This document shows positions 8,802 to 22,398 of a DNA stretch of 64,000 nt, in pieces. The stretch spans positions 744,001-808,000 of the forward strand of contig NZ_CP107008.1 of assembly GCF_025725685.1 (NCBI RefSeq), given 5' to 3'. The stretch is from Halomonas sp. M4R1S46. GTDB taxonomy: Bacteria > Pseudomonadota > Gammaproteobacteria > Pseudomonadales > Halomonadaceae. Within the stretch, counting starts at the first letter, position 1, and each line of letters starts with the position of its first letter. The notes beneath the pieces are model-generated. The model was not told the origin of the DNA. It worked only from the letters and a program-made list of their open reading frames with translations, and did no database searches. Both the position numbers and the translations under genes were made by a program.

Positions 8802-9562
8802 GCGGCGTGGCGGTCGCGGGCGATGCCGCCCTGGCCGATCGCTGGGGGCTGCCGGGCCGCGAGAGCCCGGACGGGGCCGAGGCGCCGCTGGTGCTGCGCC
8901 GCGAGGACGGCCGGCTGGTCCTGGCCGGCGATCCCCGCGCCTATGGCAAGCCCCTGGCGGTGGACTTCGTCGCCGGTCGCGCGGCCCATCGTCGCCGCTT
9001 CGGGGGCGGCCGGGGTCAGCTCATCGCCCGGGCCTGCGGGCTTGCCAGGGGCGTGACGCCCTCGGTGGTGGATGCCACGGCGGGGCTCGGCCGCGATGCC
9101 TTCGTGCTGGCCGCGCTGGGCGCCGAGGTGCTGATGATCGAGCGGGTCGCGGCCATCGCCGCACTGCTCGAGGACGGCCTGGCCCGCGCCCGGGGCGCGG
9201 CCGAGACCGCCGAGATCGCCGCGCGCATGCAGCTGGCCCATGGTGATGCCGGCCGGGAGCTGGCCGCGCTGGTGGCCGGGGCGGGCGTCGCGCCCCAGGT
9301 TATCCACCTGGACCCGATGTTTCCCCACCGCGAGAAGTCGGCGCTGGTCAAGAAGGAGATGCGGCTGTTCCGGACGCTGGCCGGGGACGATGCCGATGCG
9401 CCCCGGCTGCTCGAGGCGGCGCTGGACGTGGCCACCCACCGGGTGGTGGTCAAGCGACCGCGCAAGGCCCCGCCCATTCCCGGCCCCGCCCCGCGCCATG
9501 TGCTGGAGGGCAAGACCAGCCGCTACGATCTCTATGTCCATCGTGCCCTGACCCCGCCCTGA
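8798..9562 (+). CDS. rsmJ: 16S rRNA (guanine1516-N2)-methyltransferase
   Basis: SAM-dependent methyltransferase acting on G1516 of 16S rRNA. The protein has 254 residues. The SAM site VDATAGLGRDAFVLAALGAEV is near residue 90 and the catalytic-type block HLDPMFPHREKSALVKKEM near 170; both are diagnostic of RsmJ (YhiQ). It overlaps tsaB by four bases and is convergent with plsB. Confidence 0.93.
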   Translation: MSGVAVAGDAALADRWGLPGRESPDGAEAPLVLRREDGRLVLAGDPRAYGKPLAVDFVAGRAAHRRRFGGGRGQLIARACGLARGVTPSVVDATAGLGRDAFVLAALGAEVLMIERVAAIAALLEDGLARARGAAETAEIAARMQLAHGDAGRELAALVAGAGVAPQVIHLDPMFPHREKSALVKKEMRLFRTLAGDDADAPRLLEAALDVATHRVVVKRPRKAPPIPGPAPRHVLEGKTSRYDLYVHRALTPP

Positions 9563-9580
9563 CCCTGCCCTGAGCGCAGC

Positions 9581-12019
9581 TCAGGCCTCACTCTGGCGGG
9601 CGACCCGCTGCAGGCGATGGCGCAGCGCCGGGGCGAACAGCGCCCGGCTGCGGCTGGCGGTCTCGCGCAGTGCCCGGGCGTAGTGCAGTCGTCCCTCGTC
9701 GAGCCACAGCCAGCCTTCGGCCTCCAGGCTCGCCACCAGCCCGGCGAACAGCCGGGCATCGAAGAACTCGGGTGCCGCCCGCCCGGTGAGCTGGGCCAGG
9801 CGCTCGGCCAGCTGGCGGGCATGGTCGCCCAGGCTCCTGGCGGTGAAGTGGCCGGGGGGCTCGCCGAGCAGCGCCGAGAGCAGCAGGTAGCCCCGCTCCA
9901 GGGAGGGCTGCATCAACCGGCCCAGCATCCGCAGCTGCTCGTCGCCGGTCAGCGAGGCCGGCCGGCGCCAGCCGTCGCCGTCACGCTCGAGCAGTCCCGC
10001 CGCGCCGAGCTGGGCCAGGATCTCGTCCAGGGCGATGCGCAGCGAGGGCGGCGACTCGAGGGACAGTTCCCGGGCCAGCACCGGCCAGATCGGCGCGAGC
10101 AGGGCCTCGAGGTCACCGGAGGCATGGTAGGCATGGTGGCGGAAGGCGAAGGCCGTGATCCCGGGGAGGGCGAAGAGGTGCAGCACGTTGTTGCGGTACC
10201 AGCCCAGCAGGCTGGCCTGGCGCTCATCCGCGGTGACGATGTCGCCCAGCGGGTGAGGGCGGTAGGTGATCAGCCCCAGGGCGCGGGCCTCGTCGAGCCA
10301 GTCCCGGGGACTGCCCGCCGGCAGGCCCCGCTGGGGGCCGCCGGGCCGCGGGCGACGCAGGTCGACGAGCAGCGCCAGCTGGCGCTCCAGGAGATCGGCC
10401 TCGATGGCATGGTGGGGCGTCGCCAGCAGGCCCAGCGCCACCAGGTTGACCGGGTTGAGCGCCGCCGCGGCATTGATGCGCCGGGTCAGGGCCTCGCCGA
10501 GTCGCGGGACCACCTCGTCGCACCAGCCCGGGCGCCCCTCGCCGGCGGCGTCCCGCCAGTCCGGGCGCTGGCGGTCGAGGAAGGCCGCCAGTTCCAGCGG
10601 CTCGCCGATGTTCACGGCGACGCGCCCATGGGGCTGGCGCAGCCGCCCCAGGACCCGTAGCAGGCCCAGCGGGGTCTCCTTGCGCTTGCGACTGCCGGCG
10701 AGTTCACGCTGGTAGGTGACGTCTTCCAGGACCCGCTCGTAGCCGATATAGACCGGCACGAAGGCCAGTGGCTGGGCGCCGTGGCGGCGGCTGCGCAGGA
10801 AGGAGCCGAGGGTCATGGCCAGCATGCCCGGCTGCGCCGGCAGCATCCGGCCACTGCGCGAGCGGCCCCCCTCGATGAAGTACTCCAGGGGGTGGCCCGC
10901 GGCCAGCAGGCGATGCAGGTACTCGCTGAACACCCCGGCATAGAGCGGCTGGCCGCGGAAGCTGCGACGCATGAAGAAGGCCCCGCCGCGTCGCAGCAGG
11001 GGGCCGACCAGCGGCATGTCCAGGTTGCGGCCCGCGGCGATGTGCGGCGGCATCAGGCCATGGTCATAGAGCACGTAGGACAGCAGCAGGTAGTCGATAT
11101 GGCTGCGGTGGCAGGGCACATAGACCAGGGTGTGGTTGCCGGCCAGGGCCTTGATCGCCTCCAGCCCCTGGACATCGACGCCGTCGTAGAGGCGGTTCCA
11201 CAGCCGGCGCAGCGCGCCGTGCAGGAAGCGCATCACCGGGTAGCTCATGTTCGAGGCGATCTCGCGGCCGTAGCGACGGGCGCGCCGCCGCAGCCGGGCT
11301 CGGGCCCGCGGGTCGTCGCCGGCGAGCTCCTCGATGACCCGGCGGACCTCGGGGCTCCCCACCACGCCCTCGACCAGGGTGCGGTGGTGGGAGAGGTCCG
11401 GGCCCAGCACCTGGATGCGGACGCGGCGGAAGTGGACCCGCAGCAGGCGGGCCGCCTTGCGGTTGGTGAGCGCCGGTTCGCGGCCATCATCGAGTTCGGA
11501 GAGCCGCAGCGGGGCGCCGAAGTAGACTTCCACGTCGCGGCCGTTGACCGCCACCGAGAGCAGGCGGCGCAGCCGGCCGGTGAGCCGCCAGCTGTCGGCG
11601 GCCAGCAGGTGCCAGAGGCCGAAGCGCTTGCCCGGGGCGCGCCCCCAGAAGACGCTCACCGGCACCAGCTGGATATCCTGGGGCAGGGCGCGGCCGGCGG
11701 CGATCAGCGCCTCGAAGGGCGCCCCGCCATGGGGACGGCGGGGCCAGAGTCGCCGCCGCAGGGACGGCAGGGCAAGCCGCGTCCGCACCTCGTGCTCGCC
11801 CAGGCGCTGTCGGGCGTCCGCCGGTGGCAGGCCATGGCGGTGGGCCAGGGACTCCAGCAGCAGCGCATCCGAGAGGGACGAGCGGGGCAGCACGTAGACG
11901 GTGGGCAGTGCGGGGTCGAGCCCCAGCGCCTCCGGGGCCGGCTCGATCCGGCGCACCTGGACCCAGGCCGTGAGCAGTCGCCGTAGGGGGACGTGCAGTG
12001 CGCTGATCGGGGAGGCCAT
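9581..12019 (-). CDS. plsB: glycerol-3-phosphate 1-O-acyltransferase
   Basis: Inner-membrane enzyme that acylates glycerol-3-phosphate at position 1, the first step of phospholipid synthesis. The 812 residues match the PlsB length. The acyltransferase HX4D motif is in YVPCHRSHIDYLLLSYVLY, followed by FFMRRSFRG and FIEGGRSRSGR, the substrate-binding blocks. It is divergent from the phospholipase D gene at 12141, so two phospholipid synthesis genes flank one promoter region. Confidence 0.95.
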   Translation of the reverse strand: MASPISALHVPLRRLLTAWVQVRRIEPAPEALGLDPALPTVYVLPRSSLSDALLLESLAHRHGLPPADARQRLGEHEVRTRLALPSLRRRLWPRRPHGGAPFEALIAAGRALPQDIQLVPVSVFWGRAPGKRFGLWHLLAADSWRLTGRLRRLLSVAVNGRDVEVYFGAPLRLSELDDGREPALTNRKAARLLRVHFRRVRIQVLGPDLSHHRTLVEGVVGSPEVRRVIEELAGDDPRARARLRRRARRYGREIASNMSYPVMRFLHGALRRLWNRLYDGVDVQGLEAIKALAGNHTLVYVPCHRSHIDYLLLSYVLYDHGLMPPHIAAGRNLDMPLVGPLLRRGGAFFMRRSFRGQPLYAGVFSEYLHRLLAAGHPLEYFIEGGRSRSGRMLPAQPGMLAMTLGSFLRSRRHGAQPLAFVPVYIGYERVLEDVTYQRELAGSRKRKETPLGLLRVLGRLRQPHGRVAVNIGEPLELAAFLDRQRPDWRDAAGEGRPGWCDEVVPRLGEALTRRINAAAALNPVNLVALGLLATPHHAIEADLLERQLALLVDLRRPRPGGPQRGLPAGSPRDWLDEARALGLITYRPHPLGDIVTADERQASLLGWYRNNVLHLFALPGITAFAFRHHAYHASGDLEALLAPIWPVLARELSLESPPSLRIALDEILAQLGAAGLLERDGDGWRRPASLTGDEQLRMLGRLMQPSLERGYLLLSALLGEPPGHFTARSLGDHARQLAERLAQLTGRAAPEFFDARLFAGLVASLEAEGWLWLDEGRLHYARALRETASRSRALFAPALRHRLQRVARQSEA

Positions 12020-12140
12020 CCGGATGCCCCTGCGAGGAAATGAGAGGCCAGTATAGCGGGGCGGGTCGGGCGGGTCAGGCGCCGCGGCTTTTCCCGCCGC
12101 CGCAAACGTGCGTCAATACCGGCAGTCACGGCGGACAGGG

Positions 12141-13271
12141 ATGCGGGCCATGCACGGCATGTGGCGAGACGGCAATCACTTCCAGCTGCTGCCGGAGGCG
12201 GCACGCTTCCTGCCGGCCATGTTCGAGGCGGTGGACGGCGCCCGCCACTCGATCCTCATCGAGCTCTACCTGATGGAATCCGGGCGGCTGGCCACGGCCC
12301 TGATCGAGGTCCTGCAGCGGGCCGTGGAGCGGGGCGTGACCGTGCTGCTGCTGCTCGACGGCTATGGCGCCATGGGGCTCGAGGCGGCGGATCGCCGCCG
12401 GCTGGAGGCGGGCGGCGTGGCGCTGCGCTGGTTCAATCCCCTGGGCTTGCATTCCCTGGCGCGCAACCTGACCCGCGACCATCGCAAGCTGGTGGTGGTG
12501 GACGGCGAGGTGGCCTTCACCGGCGGCTTCGGCGTCGTCGACGAGTTCCTCGATGCCTGGTACGAGGTGGCGATGCGCATCGAGGGGCCGGTGGTGGCCG
12601 ACTGGACACGACTCTTCTGCGCGCTCTGGGACTCGCCGATGACCCGGGGCGCCGGTGCCCCCGAACTGGTGCGCGGCCTGGGCGTCTCCACGGGCACCGA
12701 CGACGGTTACGGCGGCATGCGTGGGCGAGTGGTGTGGGGCCAGGGCTATCGCTACCAGGCCATCCGCCATTCGCTGCAGCGCCAGGTGAGCGGGGCGAGG
12801 CGGCGCATCTGGATCTGCACCCCCTACTTCGTGCCGACCCTGAGCCTGCGCCTGCGTCTGGCGAGAGCCGCCCGCCGTGGCGTCGAGGTCTGCCTGCTGC
12901 TGCCCGGCGAGAGCCATGACCACCCGGGAGTGCGCTATGCCGGTCAGCGCTTCTACGGGCGCCTGCTGCGGGCCGGGGTGCGCATCTTCGAGTTCCAGCC
13001 GTCGTTCATCCACGCCAAGTTCACCCTCGCCGACGACTGGGTCAGCCTGGGGTCCTGCAACTTCGATCACTGGAGCCTGCAGTGGAACCTGGAGGCCAAC
13101 CAGGAGGTGGAGGATGCCCGCTTCGCCGAGGAGGTGGCCGCGCTGTTCCGGCGCAACTTCGCCGCCAGCCACGAGATCCACCACGCGATGTGGCTGCGCC
13201 GTCCCCGCTGGCAGCGCCTCAAGGAGTGGCTGTTCGGCACCCTGGACGGTCTGCTGACCCGGCTGAGATGA
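12141..13271 (+). CDS. clsB: phospholipase D-like cardiolipin synthase (ClsB type)
   Basis: Two HKD motifs are visible: DHRKLVVVDGEVAFTGG in the first half and FIHAKFTLADDWVSLGSCNF in the second, the arrangement of cardiolipin synthases of the ClsB/YbhO type. The length is about 376 residues and there is no N-terminal transmembrane pair, unlike ClsA. The start is uncertain: ATGs at 12141, 12150 and 12159 are in frame, and a GTG at 12108 is possible. 12141 follows GGACAGG. Its own product could be cardiolipin or a related phospholipid. Confidence 0.85.
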   Translation: MRAMHGMWRDGNHFQLLPEAARFLPAMFEAVDGARHSILIELYLMESGRLATALIEVLQRAVERGVTVLLLLDGYGAMGLEAADRRRLEAGGVALRWFNPLGLHSLARNLTRDHRKLVVVDGEVAFTGGFGVVDEFLDAWYEVAMRIEGPVVADWTRLFCALWDSPMTRGAGAPELVRGLGVSTGTDDGYGGMRGRVVWGQGYRYQAIRHSLQRQVSGARRRIWICTPYFVPTLSLRLRLARAARRGVEVCLLLPGESHDHPGVRYAGQRFYGRLLRAGVRIFEFQPSFIHAKFTLADDWVSLGSCNFDHWSLQWNLEANQEVEDARFAEEVAALFRRNFAASHEIHHAMWLRRPRWQRLKEWLFGTLDGLLTRLR

Positions 13272-13272
13272 C

Positions 13273-13340
13273 CCGGCTTCGCCGGTCCAAGCTTGAGGCC
13301 GGAAGAGCGGCGCTTCGCGCCTGGAAGAAGGAAGAACACC
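13273..13340. repeat. REP-like GC hairpins with GGAAG motifs
   Basis: Just after the clsB stop, CCGGC-TTC-GCCGG (13273-13285) and GGCGC-TTC-GCGCC (13309-13321) form two small hairpins with TTC loops. They are interleaved with GGAAGAG and TGGAAGAAGGAAGAAC. The same hairpin-plus-GGAAG arrangement recurs near 17734 and 29204, so it is a dispersed intergenic repeat rather than chance. It lies between convergent genes. Confidence 0.65.
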
Positions 13341-13379
13341 CTTGAATCAGGGGGATGGGGCATCAGGTTATCTTCCCTC

Positions 13380-14024
13380 TTACTTCTTGCGCTTGCCCCG
13401 TCCGGCCGGCGCCTTGCGCCGGGGCTTGGGCGTCTCGGGCGGCACCCGGTAGTGCAGGTAGAGGTCGAGCACCAGTTCCGGCAGTTGGGCCACCAGGGTC
13501 TCCAGTCGCTCGCCGTCGTTGGCCAGCTCGGCCATGTCCGGCTCCTCGGCGAACAGTCCCGAGAGCAGCATGAAGGGCAGCAGCAGGGTGGCGGCGGCCT
13601 CCTCGTCCTCGGCGAACCAGGCCGTCTCGTCGAGGAAGACCCCTTCCATGAAGCCGGCGCACCAGTCGCCGATGGGCGTCTCCTCCGGGGCCAGGCCGCC
13701 CAGTTCCAGGTCGAAGGGCAGCTCGGGCAGGCCGCCGCCCTCCAGCACCTCGATGGCGTTGCGGCGTAGCGCCTCGAGCCGTCCGAGCATGGCCTCGCGC
13801 TCCGCCTCGTCGGCGAAGCTCGGCTCGCCGTGGAACAGCTCCGCCACCCAGGTGGCGGCAGGCACGTCGCGGGGGGCCACCGCCAGGGCGACCAGGAAAC
13901 CGTGGGCCCCGATCAGGTCCAGGGCATCGGCATCGACCCGGTCGGATTCGAGGAAGTCGTCGAGCCGGTCCAGGGCCTCGTCATCGAGCAGGGGCAGGGG
14001 CTGGGGCTTGTCGGTGTCGGACAT
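13380..14024 (-). CDS. UPF0149 (YgfB/YecA) family protein
   Basis: A 214-residue acidic protein matching the UPF0149 family: LDDEALDRLDDFLESDRV at the N-terminus, AHGFLVALAVAPRDVPAATW, and the block WCAGFMEGVFLDETAW. The C-terminus is strongly basic and Pro-rich (PKPRRKAPAGRGKRKK) and has no SEC-C zinc motif, unlike full YecA. Function in this family is poorly known. The start follows AGAGATCCC. Confidence 0.85.
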   Translation of the reverse strand: MSDTDKPQPLPLLDDEALDRLDDFLESDRVDADALDLIGAHGFLVALAVAPRDVPAATWVAELFHGEPSFADEAEREAMLGRLEALRRNAIEVLEGGGLPELPFDLELGGLAPEETPIGDWCAGFMEGVFLDETAWFAEDEEAAATLLLPFMLLSGLFAEEPDMAELANDGERLETLVAQLPELVLDLYLHYRVPPETPKPRRKAPAGRGKRKK

Positions 14025-14167
14025 GGGATCTCTCGTCGGCTGTCTCGGGCGTCGGGCATGGGGGATCGGGGCGATCGGCGTGCCGGTGGCTCCCGGCGCG
14101 GTGCTGGCTCACTCGTCGCGCCGGGCTCCCTTTACGCGGCGGGCACGGGACGCCATTCTAGCATCCC

Positions 14168-14728
14168 ATGACCATGCCCGCCCTGCCGACACCCGACCGC
14201 CCATGGCTTGCCGCCCTCGACCGGGCGGCAAGCCAGCGCGCCCTGCATGACCGGGTCGAGGCCGCCTGGCGGCTGTGTCGCGAGGTGCATCCCGGGTTGC
14301 CGCGCCCCGAGGTGTGGCTCGACCTGCGCGGCAAGGGCGCCGGCCAGGCGCATTTCGGGCGGGGCGGCCTGCGCTTCAATCCGGTGCTCTTCGACGAGAA
14401 TCGCCAGGCCTTCCTGGTCGAGGTGGTACCCCACGAGATGGCCCACTGGCTGGTTCACCACCTGGACGACGGCCACCTCGCGCGCCCCCATGGCCATGAG
14501 TGGCAGGCGGTGATGCGCCGGCTATTCGGCCTGGCGCCACGGGTCACCCACCGCTTCGATACCGGCCGCGCCAGTCCCGCGCCCCATCGCTACCGCTGTG
14601 GCTGCCGGGAACATGCCTTCACCGCGCGGCGTCATGCACTGGTCCGGTCGGGACGTGCCTATCGCTGCCGGCAGTGCGCCGAGACCTTGGTCTATGTTGG
14701 TCGGGCGGCGTTTGAAAAGCTGTCTTAA
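14168..14728 (+). CDS. sprT: SprT-like zinc metalloprotease
   Basis: The zincin motif HEMAHW (HExxH) lies near residue 89, with a third histidine region LARPHGHEWQAVM about 20 residues later, as in SprT/Spartan folds. A C-terminal zinc ribbon is formed by YRCGC and YRCRQC. The 186 residues match bacterial SprT. The bacterial family has no well-established substrate; the eukaryotic relative Spartan cuts DNA-protein crosslinks. It is divergent from the UPF0149 gene. Confidence 0.88.
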   Translation: MTMPALPTPDRPWLAALDRAASQRALHDRVEAAWRLCREVHPGLPRPEVWLDLRGKGAGQAHFGRGGLRFNPVLFDENRQAFLVEVVPHEMAHWLVHHLDDGHLARPHGHEWQAVMRRLFGLAPRVTHRFDTGRASPAPHRYRCGCREHAFTARRHALVRSGRAYRCRQCAETLVYVGRAAFEKLS

Positions 14729-14758
14729 TCTATTGTTATAAAAAAGGAAATTGTTCAT

Positions 14759-14800
14759 ACCAATGTCTAGGGGGAAGTGGCGGCGCGGGCGGTTTATGCT
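14759..14800 (+). promoter_or_regulatory. acs promoter with candidate CrbR box
   Basis: ACCAATGTCTAGG at 14759-14771 (preceded by T) lies 24 bases before a -10-like TATGCT at 14795-14800, and no -35 hexamer is evident. A very similar box with similar spacing occurs before the CBS/DUF294 gene (25555) and, inverted, before the symporter operon (25327). Assignment to CrbR is inference from the regulon of this family. The A/T-rich run at 14725-14760 just upstream is unusual for this genome. Confidence 0.5.
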
Positions 14801-14890
14801 GGAACTACCTTCATGGCGTCGGCGGCACCAGCCACAATGCCGCCGGCTTCATCAACCTGAAGGGGCCACCCCGAGGACAGAGGCATTTCC

Positions 14891-16840
<1,950 letters not shown>

Positions 16841-16891
16841 CCGCGAGCGGCCGCCCCGCCTGGCCGGGGCAGCCCATCGGTTGGTCATCCG

Positions 16892-16918
16892 AGCCGGCCC
16901 GTGTGGCCGGCTTCTTCA
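16892..16918 (+). terminator. terminator after acs
   Basis: An eight-pair stem AGCCGGCC/GGCCGGCT with a five-base loop, then TCTTC. It lies about 50 bases past the acs stop and separates acs from crbR. Confidence 0.55.
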
Positions 16919-17059
16919 TGGCGCCTCGAAAAATGTCGACAATACCCGCCAAGCGCTTGGGCATCGCCTCGGCCATGGGGTAACATGCCGTGAAAGACGA
17001 AAGCGTCCCGCAGACGGCGGCCGGCCCGTCCCGCTGCTCCCGGAACCGGAGGAGAATCC

Positions 17060-17722
17060 ATGGCCTTTGCCCAGAAATTCATCGTTGCCGATGACCATCC
17101 GCTGTTCCGCGCAGCCTTGACCCAGGCGCTGCGCCAGCTGGCACCCCAGGCCGAGATCGTCGAGTCCGACACCATGGAGGCCACCACCGAGGTGGTCACT
17201 CGCCACCCGGATGCCGACCTGATCCTGCTGGACCTGCACATGCCGGGCGCCCATGGCTTCTCCGGGCTGATCCAGCTGCGTGGCCAGACCCCCGACATCC
17301 CGGTGGCGGTGGTCTCCGGCAGCGACGAGCTGCATGTGGTGCGCCGGGCCATCGACTACGGAGCCTCCGGGTTCATCCCCAAGTCGTCCTCGCTGGCGCT
17401 GATCGCCGAGGCGGTGGGCGAGATCCTCGACGGCGAGGTGTGGCTGCCGGCGGAGATGGCCGACGCCCTGGGCGAGGGCGACGAGGAGGAGACCCGCTTC
17501 GCCGAGGCCATCGCCTCGCTGACCCCCCAGCAGTTCCGGGTGCTCAACATGCTCACCGAAGGGCTGCTCAACAAGCAGATCGCCTACGAGCTCAACGTCT
17601 CCGAGGCCACCATCAAGGCCCACGTCACCGCCATCCTGCGCAAGCTCGGCGTGCACTCCCGCACCCAGGCGGTGATCGCCGCCCAGAAGCTCGAGGTGGA
17701 GCCGCCCAAGGTCGAGTCCTGA
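17060..17722 (+). CDS. crbR: LuxR-family response regulator, CrbR/ErdR type
   Basis: Two-component response regulator of 220 residues. The receiver domain has the acidic pair Asp11-Asp12 (VADDHP), the phosphoacceptor Asp58 (LILLDLHMPG) and the conserved Lys in GFIPKSS. The LuxR helix-turn-helix is LLNKQIAYELNVSEATIKAH near residues 170-190. Placement between acs and a symporter-kinase matches CrbR of Vibrio and ErdR of Pseudomonas, which activate acs; that role is inferred here. A good ribosome site, GGAGGAG, precedes the ATG. It is convergent with crbS, with a repeat cluster between them. Confidence 0.88.
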   Translation: MAFAQKFIVADDHPLFRAALTQALRQLAPQAEIVESDTMEATTEVVTRHPDADLILLDLHMPGAHGFSGLIQLRGQTPDIPVAVVSGSDELHVVRRAIDYGASGFIPKSSSLALIAEAVGEILDGEVWLPAEMADALGEGDEEETRFAEAIASLTPQQFRVLNMLTEGLLNKQIAYELNVSEATIKAHVTAILRKLGVHSRTQAVIAAQKLEVEPPKVES

Positions 17723-17733
17723 CCTCCGGTCAG

Positions 17734-17786
17734 TAGCTTGAAGAGCGGCGCTGCGCGCCTGGAAGCCTGAAGCTGGAAGAAACCCC
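17734..17786. repeat. GC hairpin and AAGCTGGAAG module after crbR
   Basis: TAGCTTGAAG is followed by GGCGC-TGC-GCGCC (17747-17759), then CTGGAAG and GAAGCTGGAAGAAACCCC. The arrangement matches the modules at 13300 and 29204. The closing GAAGAAACCCC is shared exactly with the sequence after rlmB (55011-55021), where a diverged copy of the structured repeat also follows. Confidence 0.65.
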
Positions 17787-17799
17787 GCCGGATCGAATT

Positions 17800-18017
17800 C
17801 GCGGCTTTCCCGGCGACAGGCCTCCGCGGGGGCGCTGTGAACCCCTCCCTGGGCGCTACCGATGCCCTGCGGCGCTCTCGCATCCTGCTCCGCTTGCAGG
17901 GCCGGGGTTGGCCATCCTGGCCAACCCGCTCGGCGGGAAGAACATTCACTGGATGTTCTTCTCCTTCCGCCTCGCCCATGGCATCGGACCCCCACTTCGA
18001 CCTGTCCCCGGCGCCGC
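17800..18017 (-). repeat. structured intergenic repeat, copy A (long form)
   Basis: Read on the minus strand, this shares two blocks with 55055-55180: one from GGCGCCGGGGACAGG to GGTCCGAT (18017 down to 17983), and one with ATCGGTAGCGCCCAGGGAGG, a CACAGCGCC segment and GCCTGTCGCCGG (17865 down to 17800). The outer stem pairs 18001-18011 with 17810-17820. Copy A has about 115 extra bases between the blocks, including hairpins GAACATCC/GGATGTTC-like and GGGTTGGCC/GGCCAACCC. No protein is encoded. It fills the space between convergent crbR and crbS. Confidence 0.7.
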
Positions 18018-18046
18018 TTGCGTCAGCAGGTCTCCGCTACCATCTG

Positions 18047-18119
18047 GCTTCCAGCTTCCAGCTTCCAGCTTCCAGCTTCCAGCTTCCAGCTTCCAGCTTC
18101 CAGCTTCCAGCTTCCAGCT
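18047..18119. repeat. heptanucleotide array GCTTCCA x10
   Basis: Ten perfect head-to-tail copies of GCTTCCA (18047-18116) plus a partial GCT. On the minus strand the unit reads TGGAAGC and the array directly follows the crbS stop and a GC-rich hairpin. A single inverted unit (AAGCTGGAAG) lies at the other side of the gene gap near 17770, so array and single copy bracket the structured repeat. Copy number probably varies between strains (inference). Confidence 0.95.
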
Positions 18120-18134
18120 CGCGCGCGCAGCGCG

Positions 18135-22085
<3,951 letters not shown>

Positions 22086-22114
22086 GGGTACTCTCCCTCG
22101 GGTTCCCGCCCATT

Positions 22115-22366
22115 CTAAGCCTCGTCTGAAATCTGTCTACGCTCGGCTATACGGCGTTAACAGCCGGCTCGAAATGCTCATTTACCCCTTCGTAAACTCC
22201 GCATTCTGACTCGCGACATCCCTGTCGCTCGCTTTTCAAGCAGCAAAGCTGCCCATTTGTCGCTGTCTGTTGCCTTGCGACCCACAGGGAGGTGGAAGTG
22301 CGAATGTCCGTCGGGAACGGACATAGCGCTAGCCTTCGCGCGCCGAGATTTCAGATCGAGTCCGGG
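22115..22366. repeat. MITE-like element with terminal inverted repeats
   Basis: CTCGTCTGAAATCT (22121-22134) and the inverse of CTCGATCTGAAATCT (22346-22360) bracket about 240 bases without a plausible gene. Inside are small hairpins: TTTAC/GTAAA (22180s), GCAGC-AAA-GCTGC (22240s) and ATGTCCGT/ACGGACAT (22303-22324). The base composition is lower in GC than the flanks. It sits between crbS and the 22399 gene. The element is non-coding; its mobility is inference from the inverted ends. Confidence 0.55.
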
Positions 22367-22398
22367 GCAAGGGGAGGCGACGGCAGGGGCGGCGTGGG

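Noticed and set aside
18047..18119. Possible CRISPR array
   Set aside because: The repeats are seven bases long with no spacers, and no cas genes are present; the same holds for 29301-29414 and 46207-46269.
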